Origin: Prevotella sp.
Lineage (GTDB): Bacteria; Bacteroidota; Bacteroidia; Bacteroidales; Bacteroidaceae
Direction: 5' to 3'
Assembly: GCA_022641735.1 (NCBI GenBank)
Contig: JALCDQ010000013.1
Location: 1 to 51,361, forward strand
DNA: 51,361 bases
Each line of letters starts with the position of its first letter. Position 1 is the stretch's first letter. Made by a program: the position numbers and the translations under genes. Shown here in pieces: positions 31,620 through 39,360 of this stretch. The notes under the pieces were generated by a model that saw only the letters and a program-made list of their open reading frames with translations, did not search any database and was not told where the DNA came from.

Positions 31620-31722
31620 AAAAAAATATTCCTATCCGCTTAATTTTTGCCTCCTTTTTTTCTTTTAATCTATAAGCGCGCAGAAATAACGATATGTTCA
31701 ACAATTTAAATTCAAAAGAAAA

Positions 31723-32349
31723 ATGGAAAAGAGAATATTCAATCTGATTATAGTCGACGAGAGTGGTTCGATGAGTGTCATTGAGCGTCAGGCTCTCGAA
31801 GGAATGAACGAGACTTTGGAAACGGTGCAGAAGATGCAGGAGCAGCATAAGGAAATGGAGCAGCGGGTGACCCTCATCACCTTCGACAGCACCCATACGA
31901 AGTTTATCTACGACAATGCGGCAGCCGCCGGAGCTCCCAAGCTCAGCCCGAAGGACTACAACCCCGGAGGAGCCACGCCGCTCTATGACGCCATCGGCAT
32001 CGGCATCTCCAAAGTCAACGCCCTCACCTCGGCTGACGACCGAGTGCTCGTCACCATCATCACCGACGGAGAGGAAAACTGCTCTCAGGAGTACAATCTG
32101 AAGATGATAAAGAACCTCGTGGAGAAACTGAAAAAGCAGAACTGGACCTTCACCTTCATCGGCACCGACAACCTCGACGTGGAGGGCACGGCAGGTGCCA
32201 TGGGCATCAACAATCACTTCTCCTTTGCGGAGGATGCGGAAGGCACCCGCGAGATGTTCCGTTGCGAGCGAGAATGTCGCTCCCGCTATAATGACCGCGT
32301 GGCATCCAACAAGGAAGACGCCGATGGCTATTTTGATTCGGACAAATAG
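31723..32349 (+). CDS. von Willebrand factor A domain protein (TerY-like)
   Basis: A 208-residue single-domain protein with no signal peptide. The metal-ion site (MIDAS) is complete: DESGSMS at residues 12-18, a Thr in GGATPLYDAIG and an Asp in ITDGEENCS. The fold ends with the strand FTFIGTDNLDVEGTAGAMG. The layout resembles TerY-type vWA proteins found with stress or phage-defence gene sets, but no ter genes are near. It probably binds a partner through its metal site. It is divergent from the sigma/macro fusion gene (118-bp gap), which suggests a shared task. Confidence 0.85.
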   Translation: MEKRIFNLIIVDESGSMSVIERQALEGMNETLETVQKMQEQHKEMEQRVTLITFDSTHTKFIYDNAAAAGAPKLSPKDYNPGGATPLYDAIGIGISKVNALTSADDRVLVTIITDGEENCSQEYNLKMIKNLVEKLKKQNWTFTFIGTDNLDVEGTAGAMGINNHFSFAEDAEGTREMFRCERECRSRYNDRVASNKEDADGYFDSDK

Positions 32350-32573
32350 TGTTTTGAGTTCTTGAGTTCTTAAGGTTATGAGTTCTTAAGTTTGTGAGAA
32401 AAGACCGAGCACTCGGAGTTCTCCGTTCCCTCTCCTTTCGGAGAGGGTTAGGGAGAGGCCTAAAGGCTTTGAGGGCTTGTGGGGAGAGGGTTGTTGAATG
32501 GTTTTGGTTGTGTGCTTATCGCCCCCTCTCCCCCTTTTTTATTAAATGATTAGCAAGAAACTTCCTTTTGGAA

Positions 32574-32640
32574 TTTTGCCAAATAGGGCATTTTTTTATT
32601 TTTTATTTTTTATATTTTATATTTTCGAGGTTTAAGTTTC
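32574..32640 (+). repeat. TGCC-AAATAG-GGCA + T-run repeat, copy 2
   Basis: Core TGCC 32577-32580, loop, GGCA 32587-32590 and seven T from 32591, then A/T-rich tail. Same orientation relative to the vWA gene upstream as copy 1 has to the DKNYY gene. Confidence 0.65.
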
Positions 32641-32659
32641 TGAGTCCTCCGAATTTTAA

Positions 32660-32750
32660 TTATTACCTATTACTTATTAACTATTAACTTCTCCCAGATT
32701 TTTGCCAAATAGGGCATTTTTTTATTTTTTATTTTTTATTTTTTAGATTT
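32660..32750 (+). repeat. TGCC-AAATAG-GGCA + T-run repeat, copy 3
   Basis: Core TGCC 32703-32706, GGCA 32713-32716 and T-run. The upstream part resembling ATTACCTATTACTTATT is shared with copy 1. Confidence 0.65.
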
Positions 32751-33295
32751 TCGGTTTTGAAATTGAGAACTCCGAGTCCTCTGAGAACTCAGAGAACTCT
32801 GCCTTTTAGTAAAATGATTTTACAAAATTGTTTGAATTGACTTTTTGCCCCATTTTTCCCAATTTTTATATTTTCCCGAGATTTCGAATTTCTTGCCAAT
32901 TTTGCCATCTCGACATGACACTCATTTTGGCGTTCCGAAAAATGCCGTTTTCCGGTCAACCAAAAAAAATAAAAAATAGAATTATCTTTTGCCGAGCAAA
33001 ATATAATCGTTTACTCATTGAAAATCAATTGATTAGAGAGCAAACAAGCCTCTGAAAAATCTAAAAAATAAAAAATAAAAATAAAAATTTAGTACCTTGC
33101 ACACCGACCCAATTTTTGTTAAATCCGTTAAATAGTAAAGTATAATAGTAATAATATTATTAATATAATAATATATATAATATATTGATTATTAAGTAAT
33201 TATAATATAATATATATAATAATATTATAGTTAATAAGTAAAGATATTTTACCAAAAATCCACCTTTCTGCCTTTGGGTCAAAAATCCTCCTTCG

Positions 33296-33350
33296 AGATT
33301 CTGCCAAATAGAGCATTTTTTTATTTTTTATTTTTTATTTTTTATTTTTC
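33296..33350 (+). repeat. TGCC-AAATAG-AGCA + T-run repeat, copy 4 (degenerate)
   Basis: Core TGCC 33302-33305 and AGCA 33312-33315 with one mismatch in the stem, then the same T-rich tail. Confidence 0.6.
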
Positions 33351-33857
33351 GGAGAAATCGTCCATGCATTTTCGTTTGATTTTTATTTTACAATTTTGAA
33401 TTTTAGAAATGACTGAGTTCTCTGAGCACTCTGAGCACTCCGAGTTCTCTGTTCCCTCTCTTTCGGAGAGAGTCAGGGTGAGGCTTGTAGAGTGAGGCTT
33501 TCTTGGAGGGCTCTGTCTTTCGTCAAAACTTAAATGCTCAACTGTTAAAAAAATCAGCCGCTCAAACTTTTTTTCCGAATTTTTTTCCAAAATTCCGAAT
33601 TTTCTTCCGAAAGTGATGCCAATCTTCCGAAATTTTTTCCGAATGTTGATTTGGCTATTGCATAACGAGGAAAAATGTTGTATCTTTGTAAAAAGAAAGG
33701 CAGAGGGAAATTAAGAGTTAAGAATTAAAAGTTAAGAATTAAAAGGCAGAGGGCTCGGAGTTTTCTGGGGACTCGGAGAACTCAGAAACTGAAGAACTGA
33801 AGAAACTTAGAAACTGAAAAACTTAAAATCTCTTATGGCTTTCTCAAGAATATTTAG

Positions 33858-33865
33858 TAATTTTG
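33858..33865 (+). promoter_or_regulatory. -7 box TAATTTTG for metG
   Basis: A perfect TAnnTTTG box on the plus strand, 26 bases before the metG ATG at 33892. A second candidate, TATCTTTG at 33681-33688, lies farther upstream. Confidence 0.55.
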
Positions 33866-33891
33866 CAAACAATAAAAAATTTAATCTGATT

Positions 33892-35952
33892 ATGGATAAA
33901 AAATTCAAACGCACTACCGTCACCGCGGCTCTTCCTTATGCCAACGGCGGCGTACATATAGGTCACTTGGCAGGTGTCTACGTACCTGCTGATATTTATG
34001 TCCGCTATCTTCGCCTGAAGAAGGAGGACGTCATCTTCATCGGCGGCTCTGATGAGCACGGCGTGCCTATCACCATCCGCGCCAAGAAGGAGGGCGTGAC
34101 GCCGCAGGACATCGTCGACCACTATCACAGCATGATTAAGAAGAGCTTTGAGGACTTCGGCATCTCCTTCGATGTCTATAGCCGCACGACTTCGGAAACG
34201 CACAACCGGCTGGCGTCGGACTTCTTCCGCAAGCTCTATGACGAGGGCAAGCTGGTGGAGAAGGAAACGGAACAGTATTATGATGAGGACGCTCATCAGT
34301 TCCTTGCCGACCGCTACATCGTGGGCGAGTGCCCTCACTGCCATAATCCGCATGCCTATGGCGACCAGTGCGAGAAGTGCGGCTCTGACCTCAGCCCAAT
34401 GGAGCTCATCAATCCCCACTCCACCATCAGCGGCTCGAAACCCGTCATCCGCAAGACCAAGAACTGGTATCTGCCTCTGAATGAATATCAGGACTGGCTG
34501 AAGCAGTGGATTCTGGAAGGCCACAAGGAATGGCGTCCGAACGTATACGGGCAGTGCAAGAGCTGGCTCGACATGGACTTGCAGCCTCGCGCGATGACGC
34601 GCGACCTCGACTGGGGAATCCCCGTGCCGGTGGAAGGAGCTGACGGCAAGGTGCTCTACGTGTGGTTTGATGCCCCTATCGGCTACATCTCCAACACCAA
34701 GGAGCTCTGCGACAAGGAGCCTGAGCGCTGGGGCTCGTGGGAGAAATGGTGGAAAGACGACGACACCCGCCTCGTGCATTTCATCGGCAAGGACAACATC
34801 GTGTTCCACTGCCTCATCTTCCCTACCATGCTCAAGGCTCACGGCGGCTATATCCTGCCCGACAACGTGCCTGCCAACGAATTTCTGAACTTGGAGAACG
34901 ACAAGATTTCAACGTCGCGCAACTGGGCCGTATGGCTGCATGAATACCTCGTTGACATGCCCGGCAAGCAGGATGTGCTGCGCTATGTGCTCACCGCCAA
35001 CGCGCCGGAAACCAAAGACAACAACTTCACCTGGAAGGACTTTCAGGAACGCAACAATAATGAACTCGTGGCTGTATATGGCAACTTCGTCAACAGAGCC
35101 CTGCAACTCACCAAGAAATACTGGGAGGGCCGCGTGCCTGCCTGCGGAGAACTGCAGGACGTAGACCGCCGTGCCATCGAGGAGTTCAAGGACGTGAAGC
35201 AGAAGGTGGAGAATCTGCTGAACAACTTCAAGTTCCGCGACGCCCAATTCGAGGCCATGAACCTCGCCCGCATCGGCAACCGATACATCACGGAGTGCGA
35301 GCCCTGGAAGGTGTGGAAGACCGATCCCAAGCGCGTGGAGACCATCCTCAACATCAGCCTGCAACTGGTGGCCAACCTGAGCATCGTCTTCGAGCCGTTC
35401 CTGCCTTTCTCTTCCAAAGACCTGCGCGCGATGCTCAACATCGACCACTTCGAATGGAATCAGCTCGGCAGCACCTCTCTGCTCGAAGCCGGACATCAGT
35501 TGGCAGAGCCTCATCTGCTCTTCGAGAAAATCGAAGACGACGTCATCGCCAAGCAGTTGCAGAAACTCGAAGACACCAAGAAGGCCAACGCCGCCGCTTC
35601 CTATAAGGCCAAGGACATTAAGCCCAACCTGCCTTTCGAGGACTGGGAGAAGCTCGACATCCGCGTGGGGCATATCCTCAACTGCGAGAAGGTGAAAAAG
35701 GCCAACAAACTCCTGAAGTTCACCCTCGACGACGGCAGCGGCACCGAGCGCACCATCGTGTCGGGCATTGCCAAATATTATGAGCCTGAACAGCTCATCG
35801 GCAAAGACGTGCTCTTCATTGCCAACCTCGCTCCCCGCAAGCTCATGGGCATCGAGAGCCAGGGCATGATACTCTCTGCCGAGAACTTCGACGGCTCGCT
35901 GAGCGTCACCACGACCTTGGATGGCGTGAAACCGGGCAGTCAGGTATGTTAA
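33892..35952 (+). CDS. metG: Methionyl-tRNA synthetase with C-terminal tRNA-binding domain
   Basis: A 686-residue class I synthetase. The HIGH motif is exact ([10 protein letters not shown], residues 22-25). The zinc-binding cysteines are [17 protein letters not shown]. The KMSKS loop reads KISTSRN, a form used by several MetRS groups. The C-terminal 110 residues are the EMAP-II/Trbp-type dimerisation and tRNA-binding domain ([38 protein letters not shown]). The start is ATG 33892; the open frame upstream to 33835 crosses the promoter box. The DsbD-like gene begins 19 bases downstream. Confidence 0.95.
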   Translation: MDKKFKRTTVTAALPYANGGVHIGHLAGVYVPADIYVRYLRLKKEDVIFIGGSDEHGVPITIRAKKEGVTPQDIVDHYHSMIKKSFEDFGISFDVYSRTTSETHNRLASDFFRKLYDEGKLVEKETEQYYDEDAHQFLADRYIVGECPHCHNPHAYGDQCEKCGSDLSPMELINPHSTISGSKPVIRKTKNWYLPLNEYQDWLKQWILEGHKEWRPNVYGQCKSWLDMDLQPRAMTRDLDWGIPVPVEGADGKVLYVWFDAPIGYISNTKELCDKEPERWGSWEKWWKDDDTRLVHFIGKDNIVFHCLIFPTMLKAHGGYILPDNVPANEFLNLENDKISTSRNWAVWLHEYLVDMPGKQDVLRYVLTANAPETKDNNFTWKDFQERNNNELVAVYGNFVNRALQLTKKYWEGRVPACGELQDVDRRAIEEFKDVKQKVENLLNNFKFRDAQFEAMNLARIGNRYITECEPWKVWKTDPKRVETILNISLQLVANLSIVFEPFLPFSSKDLRAMLNIDHFEWNQLGSTSLLEAGHQLAEPHLLFEKIEDDVIAKQLQKLEDTKKANAAASYKAKDIKPNLPFEDWEKLDIRVGHILNCEKVKKANKLLKFTLDDGSGTERTIVSGIAKYYEPEQLIGKDVLFIANLAPRKLMGIESQGMILSAENFDGSLSVTTTLDGVKPGSQVC

Positions 35953-35971
35953 TCCCTATATTCCCAAGAAG

Positions 35972-38035
35972 ATGAAAAAGACTCTGACACTGGCATTCCT
36001 GCTCTTCGCAGTGATGATGGCCAACGCCCAGATGATGAATCCCGTGCACATCAGTGCCACGCTGAAGACCAACGGCACGGCGGAAGGGGAAATCATTTTC
36101 AGCGGAAAGATTGATGCCGGATGGCACGTCTATTCCACTGCCTTGGGCAACGACGGTCCTATCTCCGCCACCTTCAACGCCAACAAGCTGGAAGGCGTGG
36201 AACTCGTGGGAAAGCTCACGCCGAAAGGCAAGGAGATTTCCTCTTACGACAAGCTCTTCGGCATGAAGCTGCGCTACTTTGAGAACAGCGTCACCTTCGT
36301 GCAGAAAGTGAAATTCACCAAACCCAATTACAGCATCGACGCCTATCTCGAATATGGTGCCTGCAACGACGAAAGCTGCATGCCTCCCTCTGAGGCAAGC
36401 ATCCGCAAGAGCGGGAAATCGCCTGCCGTCGGCAATGCCGCGAAGACTGACCCGAAAGCTGACGCTGCCTTAGCGGCTGCGAAAGCCAAGGACTCCCTCG
36501 CTGCTCTTGCCAATGCGCCGGTGATGACCGACACCACGGCACACGTGGACTCAGCCGCTATGGCGCAATCGCTCTCCTCGCTCGACAAAGAGAGCCTCTG
36601 GAAGCCCGTCGTGAAGCAGCTGCAAGCCTTCGGAGGCGGCAACGACATCATGGGGCACTCGCTTTGGTACATCTTCCTCATGGGCATCATCGGCGGACTC
36701 CTTGCCCTCGTCATGCCTTGCATCTGGCCTATCATCCCGATGACCATCAGCTTCTTTCTCAAGCGTTCCAAAGACAACAAGAAGAAAGGCATACGCGATG
36801 CCATCATCTACGGCGTCTCCATCGTCGTGATATACTTGGCGGTAGGACTGCTCGTCACCGCCATCTTCGGGCCCAGCAAGCTCAATGAACTCTCCACAAG
36901 TGCCGTTTTCAACGTCTTCCTGTTCCTCCTCTTGGTGGTGTTTGCCCTCTCCTTCTTCGGATGGTTTGAAATCAAACTCCCCGACAAATGGTCGAACTCC
37001 GTTGACAGCAAGGCTTCCAATACCACCGGACTGATATCCATCTTCCTGATGGCATTCACCCTCGTGCTCGTGTCCTTCTCCTGCACAGCCCCAATCGTAG
37101 GGCTTCTGCTCGTGGAAACGGTCACCTCCGGCAACTGGGTAGCCCCCACGGTGGGCATGCTGGGCTTTGCCCTTGCCCTCGCCATTCCGTTTGCCCTCTT
37201 TGCCCTCTTCCCCTCTTGGCTGAAGAGCGCGCCGAAGTCAGGCTCATGGATGAACACCATCAAGGTGGTGCTCGGCTTCATAGAGCTGGCTTTCTCGCTG
37301 AAATTCCTCTCCGTGGCAGACCTTTCCTACGGCTGGCATATCCTTGACCGTGAGGTCTTCCTGTCGCTGTGGATTATCATCTTCGCCGCGCTCGGATGCT
37401 ATCTCATCGGCTGGCTGAAATTCCAGATTGATGAAATCGGCGGAGAGCTCAACAAGCCGAAGCCCGTCGTGAGCATCATGCTCGGACTCTGCTCGCTGGC
37501 TTTTGCCCTCTATATGATACCCGGCCTCTGGGGAGCACCCTGCAAGGCAGTGAGCGCCTTTGCGCCTCCTGTCAGCACGCAGGACTTCAACCTCAACAAC
37601 AAACAGGTGAAGGCGCAATTTACGGATTATGAAACGGGCATGGCTGCTGCTAAGGCCGAAGGCAAACCCGTGTTCCTCGACTTCACGGGATTCGGTTGCG
37701 TCAACTGCCGTAAGATGGAGGCCGCCGTATGGACTGACCCTTCCGTGGCTGATATTCTCACCAAAGACTACGTGCTCATCTCGCTCTTTGTGGACGACAA
37801 GACGCCGTTGCAGGAGCCGATGACTATCGAGGAGAACGGCCAGCAACGCACGTTGCGCACCATCGGCGACAAGTGGAGCTATCTGCAAAGCCATAAGTTC
37901 GGCGCCAACACGCAGCCTTTCTATGTGCCTGTAGACAATGAGGGCAATCCGCTCGCCGGCTCTTACAGCTATAAGGAGGACGTGTCTGCCTTCTTGAGTT
38001 TCCTCCATAAGGGGCTCGAAAAATACAAGAAATAA
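35972..38035 (+). CDS. DsbD-like thiol:disulfide interchange protein
   Basis: A 687-residue inner-membrane protein. The signal peptide is KKTLTLAFLLFAVMMANAQ. Residues 25 to about 150 form a DsbD-alpha-like domain (HISATLKTNGTAEGEIIFSGKIDAGWHVYS shortened: SGKIDAGWHVYS; CNDESCMPPSEA). A linker rich in Ala, Asp and Lys follows. About eight membrane helices start at LWYIFLMGIIGGLLALVMPC, with cysteines in ALVMPCIW and FSCTAPIVG that would carry electrons. The C-terminal thioredoxin domain has FGCVNCRKM with Cys576 and Cys579. It should carry reducing power from the cytoplasm to periplasmic thioredoxins such as the TlpA-like protein at 25320. It lies 19 bases after metG and 21 before the CyuA-like gene. 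Confidence 0.9.
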   Translation: MKKTLTLAFLLFAVMMANAQMMNPVHISATLKTNGTAEGEIIFSGKIDAGWHVYSTALGNDGPISATFNANKLEGVELVGKLTPKGKEISSYDKLFGMKLRYFENSVTFVQKVKFTKPNYSIDAYLEYGACNDESCMPPSEASIRKSGKSPAVGNAAKTDPKADAALAAAKAKDSLAALANAPVMTDTTAHVDSAAMAQSLSSLDKESLWKPVVKQLQAFGGGNDIMGHSLWYIFLMGIIGGLLALVMPCIWPIIPMTISFFLKRSKDNKKKGIRDAIIYGVSIVVIYLAVGLLVTAIFGPSKLNELSTSAVFNVFLFLLLVVFALSFFGWFEIKLPDKWSNSVDSKASNTTGLISIFLMAFTLVLVSFSCTAPIVGLLLVETVTSGNWVAPTVGMLGFALALAIPFALFALFPSWLKSAPKSGSWMNTIKVVLGFIELAFSLKFLSVADLSYGWHILDREVFLSLWIIIFAALGCYLIGWLKFQIDEIGGELNKPKPVVSIMLGLCSLAFALYMIPGLWGAPCKAVSAFAPPVSTQDFNLNNKQVKAQFTDYETGMAAAKAEGKPVFLDFTGFGCVNCRKMEAAVWTDPSVADILTKDYVLISLFVDDKTPLQEPMTIEENGQQRTLRTIGDKWSYLQSHKFGANTQPFYVPVDNEGNPLAGSYSYKEDVSAFLSFLHKGLEKYKK

Positions 38036-38056
38036 GACTTCTTATCTTTAAACACT

Positions 38057-39346
38057 ATGTTAGATAACAACACCCGGAAACTGATACTAGACCTCATTCA
38101 TCGCGAGGTCGTCCCGGCCGTGGGATGCACGGAACCCATGGCTGTGGCACTATGTACTGCCCGCGCTGCAGAACTGCTCGGCAAGCGACCGGAGAAAATC
38201 ACCGCCCTGCTTTCTGCCAACATTCTGAAGAATGCCATGGGCGTAGGCATTCCGGGCACTGGCATGATAGGCCTGCCCATCGCCATCGCCTTGGGGGCTC
38301 TCATCGGAAAATCAAGCTATCAGCTGGAGGTTATCAAAGACCTCACTCCTGACGGTCTTGAGGAGGGTAAAAAGTATGTATGTGAAGGGCGAATAGATAT
38401 TGAAAGGAAACAAGGAAAATGCGACAACCTCTACGTGGAGGTCATCTGTGAGGCCGGCTCTGACCGTGCCACTGCCATCATCGCAGGCTCGCATACCAAC
38501 TTCGTCTTTGAAGAGAAGAACGGCAAGGTGGCCATCGACAAGCGCAGCCAGCTTTCTCAAGAGAGCGAAGGTTGCGGCATCTGCCTGAATCTGAAGATGG
38601 TGTATGACTATGCCACCACCACGCCGCTCGACGAGATACGCTTCATCCTCCAGACGCAGGAATTCAACATGAAAGCTGCGGAGGAAAGCCTCAAGGGCAA
38701 CTATGGCCACTGCCTCGGCAAAACGATGGACCGCCCTTTGAGCCATGGCATCTTCGGTGACACCATGTTCTCGCATATTATCTCAAAGACAGCCTCTGCC
38801 TGCGATGCTCGTATGGGCGGCGCGATGATTCCGGTGATGAGCAACAGCGGCTCCGGCAATCAAGGCATCTGCGCCACCAACCCTGTGGCTGTGTATGCAA
38901 AAGAAAATGAGAACACGGAAGAAGAACTCATCCGTGCCCTCACTTTAAGTCATCTGACGGCCATCTATATCAAGCAGAGCCTCGGCAGGCTCAGTGCCTT
39001 ATGCGGCTGTGTGGTAGCAAGCATCGGCTCGAGTTGCGGCATCACTTATCTGATGGGCGGTGACTATGCCGATATCACGCATGCAGTGAAAAACATGATA
39101 GCCAACCTGACGGGCATGATATGCGACGGCGCAAAGCCCAGCTGTTCTTTGAAAATCTGCTCAGGCGTCTCTACAGCCCTGCTCTCTGCCCTCTTGGCAA
39201 GAGAGGGAAAGCACGTTACGGCTGCCGAAGGCATCATCGACAAGGATGTTGACCTCAGCATCCGCAACCTGACAAGCATAGGAAAAGAGGCCATGTGCTC
39301 TACTGACGAGATGGTGCTCAACATCATGACGCATAAGAGCTGCTGA
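38057..39346 (+). CDS. L-cysteine desulfidase/serine dehydratase-alpha family (UPF0597, CyuA-like)
   Basis: A 429-residue protein of the UPF0597 family. Landmarks are VVPAVGCTEPMAVALCTARAA, GIPGTGMIGLPIAIALG, the glycine-rich SNSGSGNQGICATNP and the cysteine cluster MICDGAKPSCSLKICSG, which in the family binds a 4Fe-4S cluster. Members such as CyuA break down cysteine to pyruvate, ammonia and sulfide. The gene follows the DsbD-like gene by 21 bases, so sulfur handling may link the two, an inference only. Length fits the family. Confidence 0.85.
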   Translation: MLDNNTRKLILDLIHREVVPAVGCTEPMAVALCTARAAELLGKRPEKITALLSANILKNAMGVGIPGTGMIGLPIAIALGALIGKSSYQLEVIKDLTPDGLEEGKKYVCEGRIDIERKQGKCDNLYVEVICEAGSDRATAIIAGSHTNFVFEEKNGKVAIDKRSQLSQESEGCGICLNLKMVYDYATTTPLDEIRFILQTQEFNMKAAEESLKGNYGHCLGKTMDRPLSHGIFGDTMFSHIISKTASACDARMGGAMIPVMSNSGSGNQGICATNPVAVYAKENENTEEELIRALTLSHLTAIYIKQSLGRLSALCGCVVASIGSSCGITYLMGGDYADITHAVKNMIANLTGMICDGAKPSCSLKICSGVSTALLSALLAREGKHVTAAEGIIDKDVDLSIRNLTSIGKEAMCSTDEMVLNIMTHKSC

Positions 39347-39360
39347 CCTCCCTATTCCGC

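Larger units (their letters stand above)
32350..33834. other. 1.5 kb repeat-rich, AT-rich spacer
   Basis: No convincing gene. From left to right: short AGTTCTTAAG-type repeats (32350-32400); a perfect hairpin CCCTCTCC-TTTC-GGAGAGGG near 32430; two copies of the TGCC-AAATAG-GGCA plus T-run repeat (32577 and 32703); GAGAACTC-type repeats (32765-32800); a nearly pure A/T stretch (33120-33240); a third, degenerate T-run repeat (33302); a second, degenerate CTCTC/GAGAG hairpin near 33455; TTCCGAA repeats (33573-33643); a -7 box TATCTTTG (33681-33688); and TTAAGAATTAAAAG repeats before metG. Two short frames here (32828-33055 plus, 33342-33590 minus) are not credible genes. Confidence 0.7.

Noticed and set aside
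32828..33055. Small plus-strand frame in the repeat-rich spacer
   Set aside because: Composition is that of AT-rich non-coding sequence, with no start signal or recognisable domain.
33342..33590. Small minus-strand frame in the repeat-rich spacer
   Set aside because: It runs across repeat elements and hairpins, and its residues reflect those repeats.
34909..35673. Long minus-strand open frame opposite metG
   Set aside because: It is antisense to well-supported metG and results from high GC in third codon positions.
33892..35952. Degenerate KMSKS motif in MetRS and ArgRS as a sign of decay
   Set aside because: KISTS and KMKSR forms occur in active members of these families, and all other motifs are intact.
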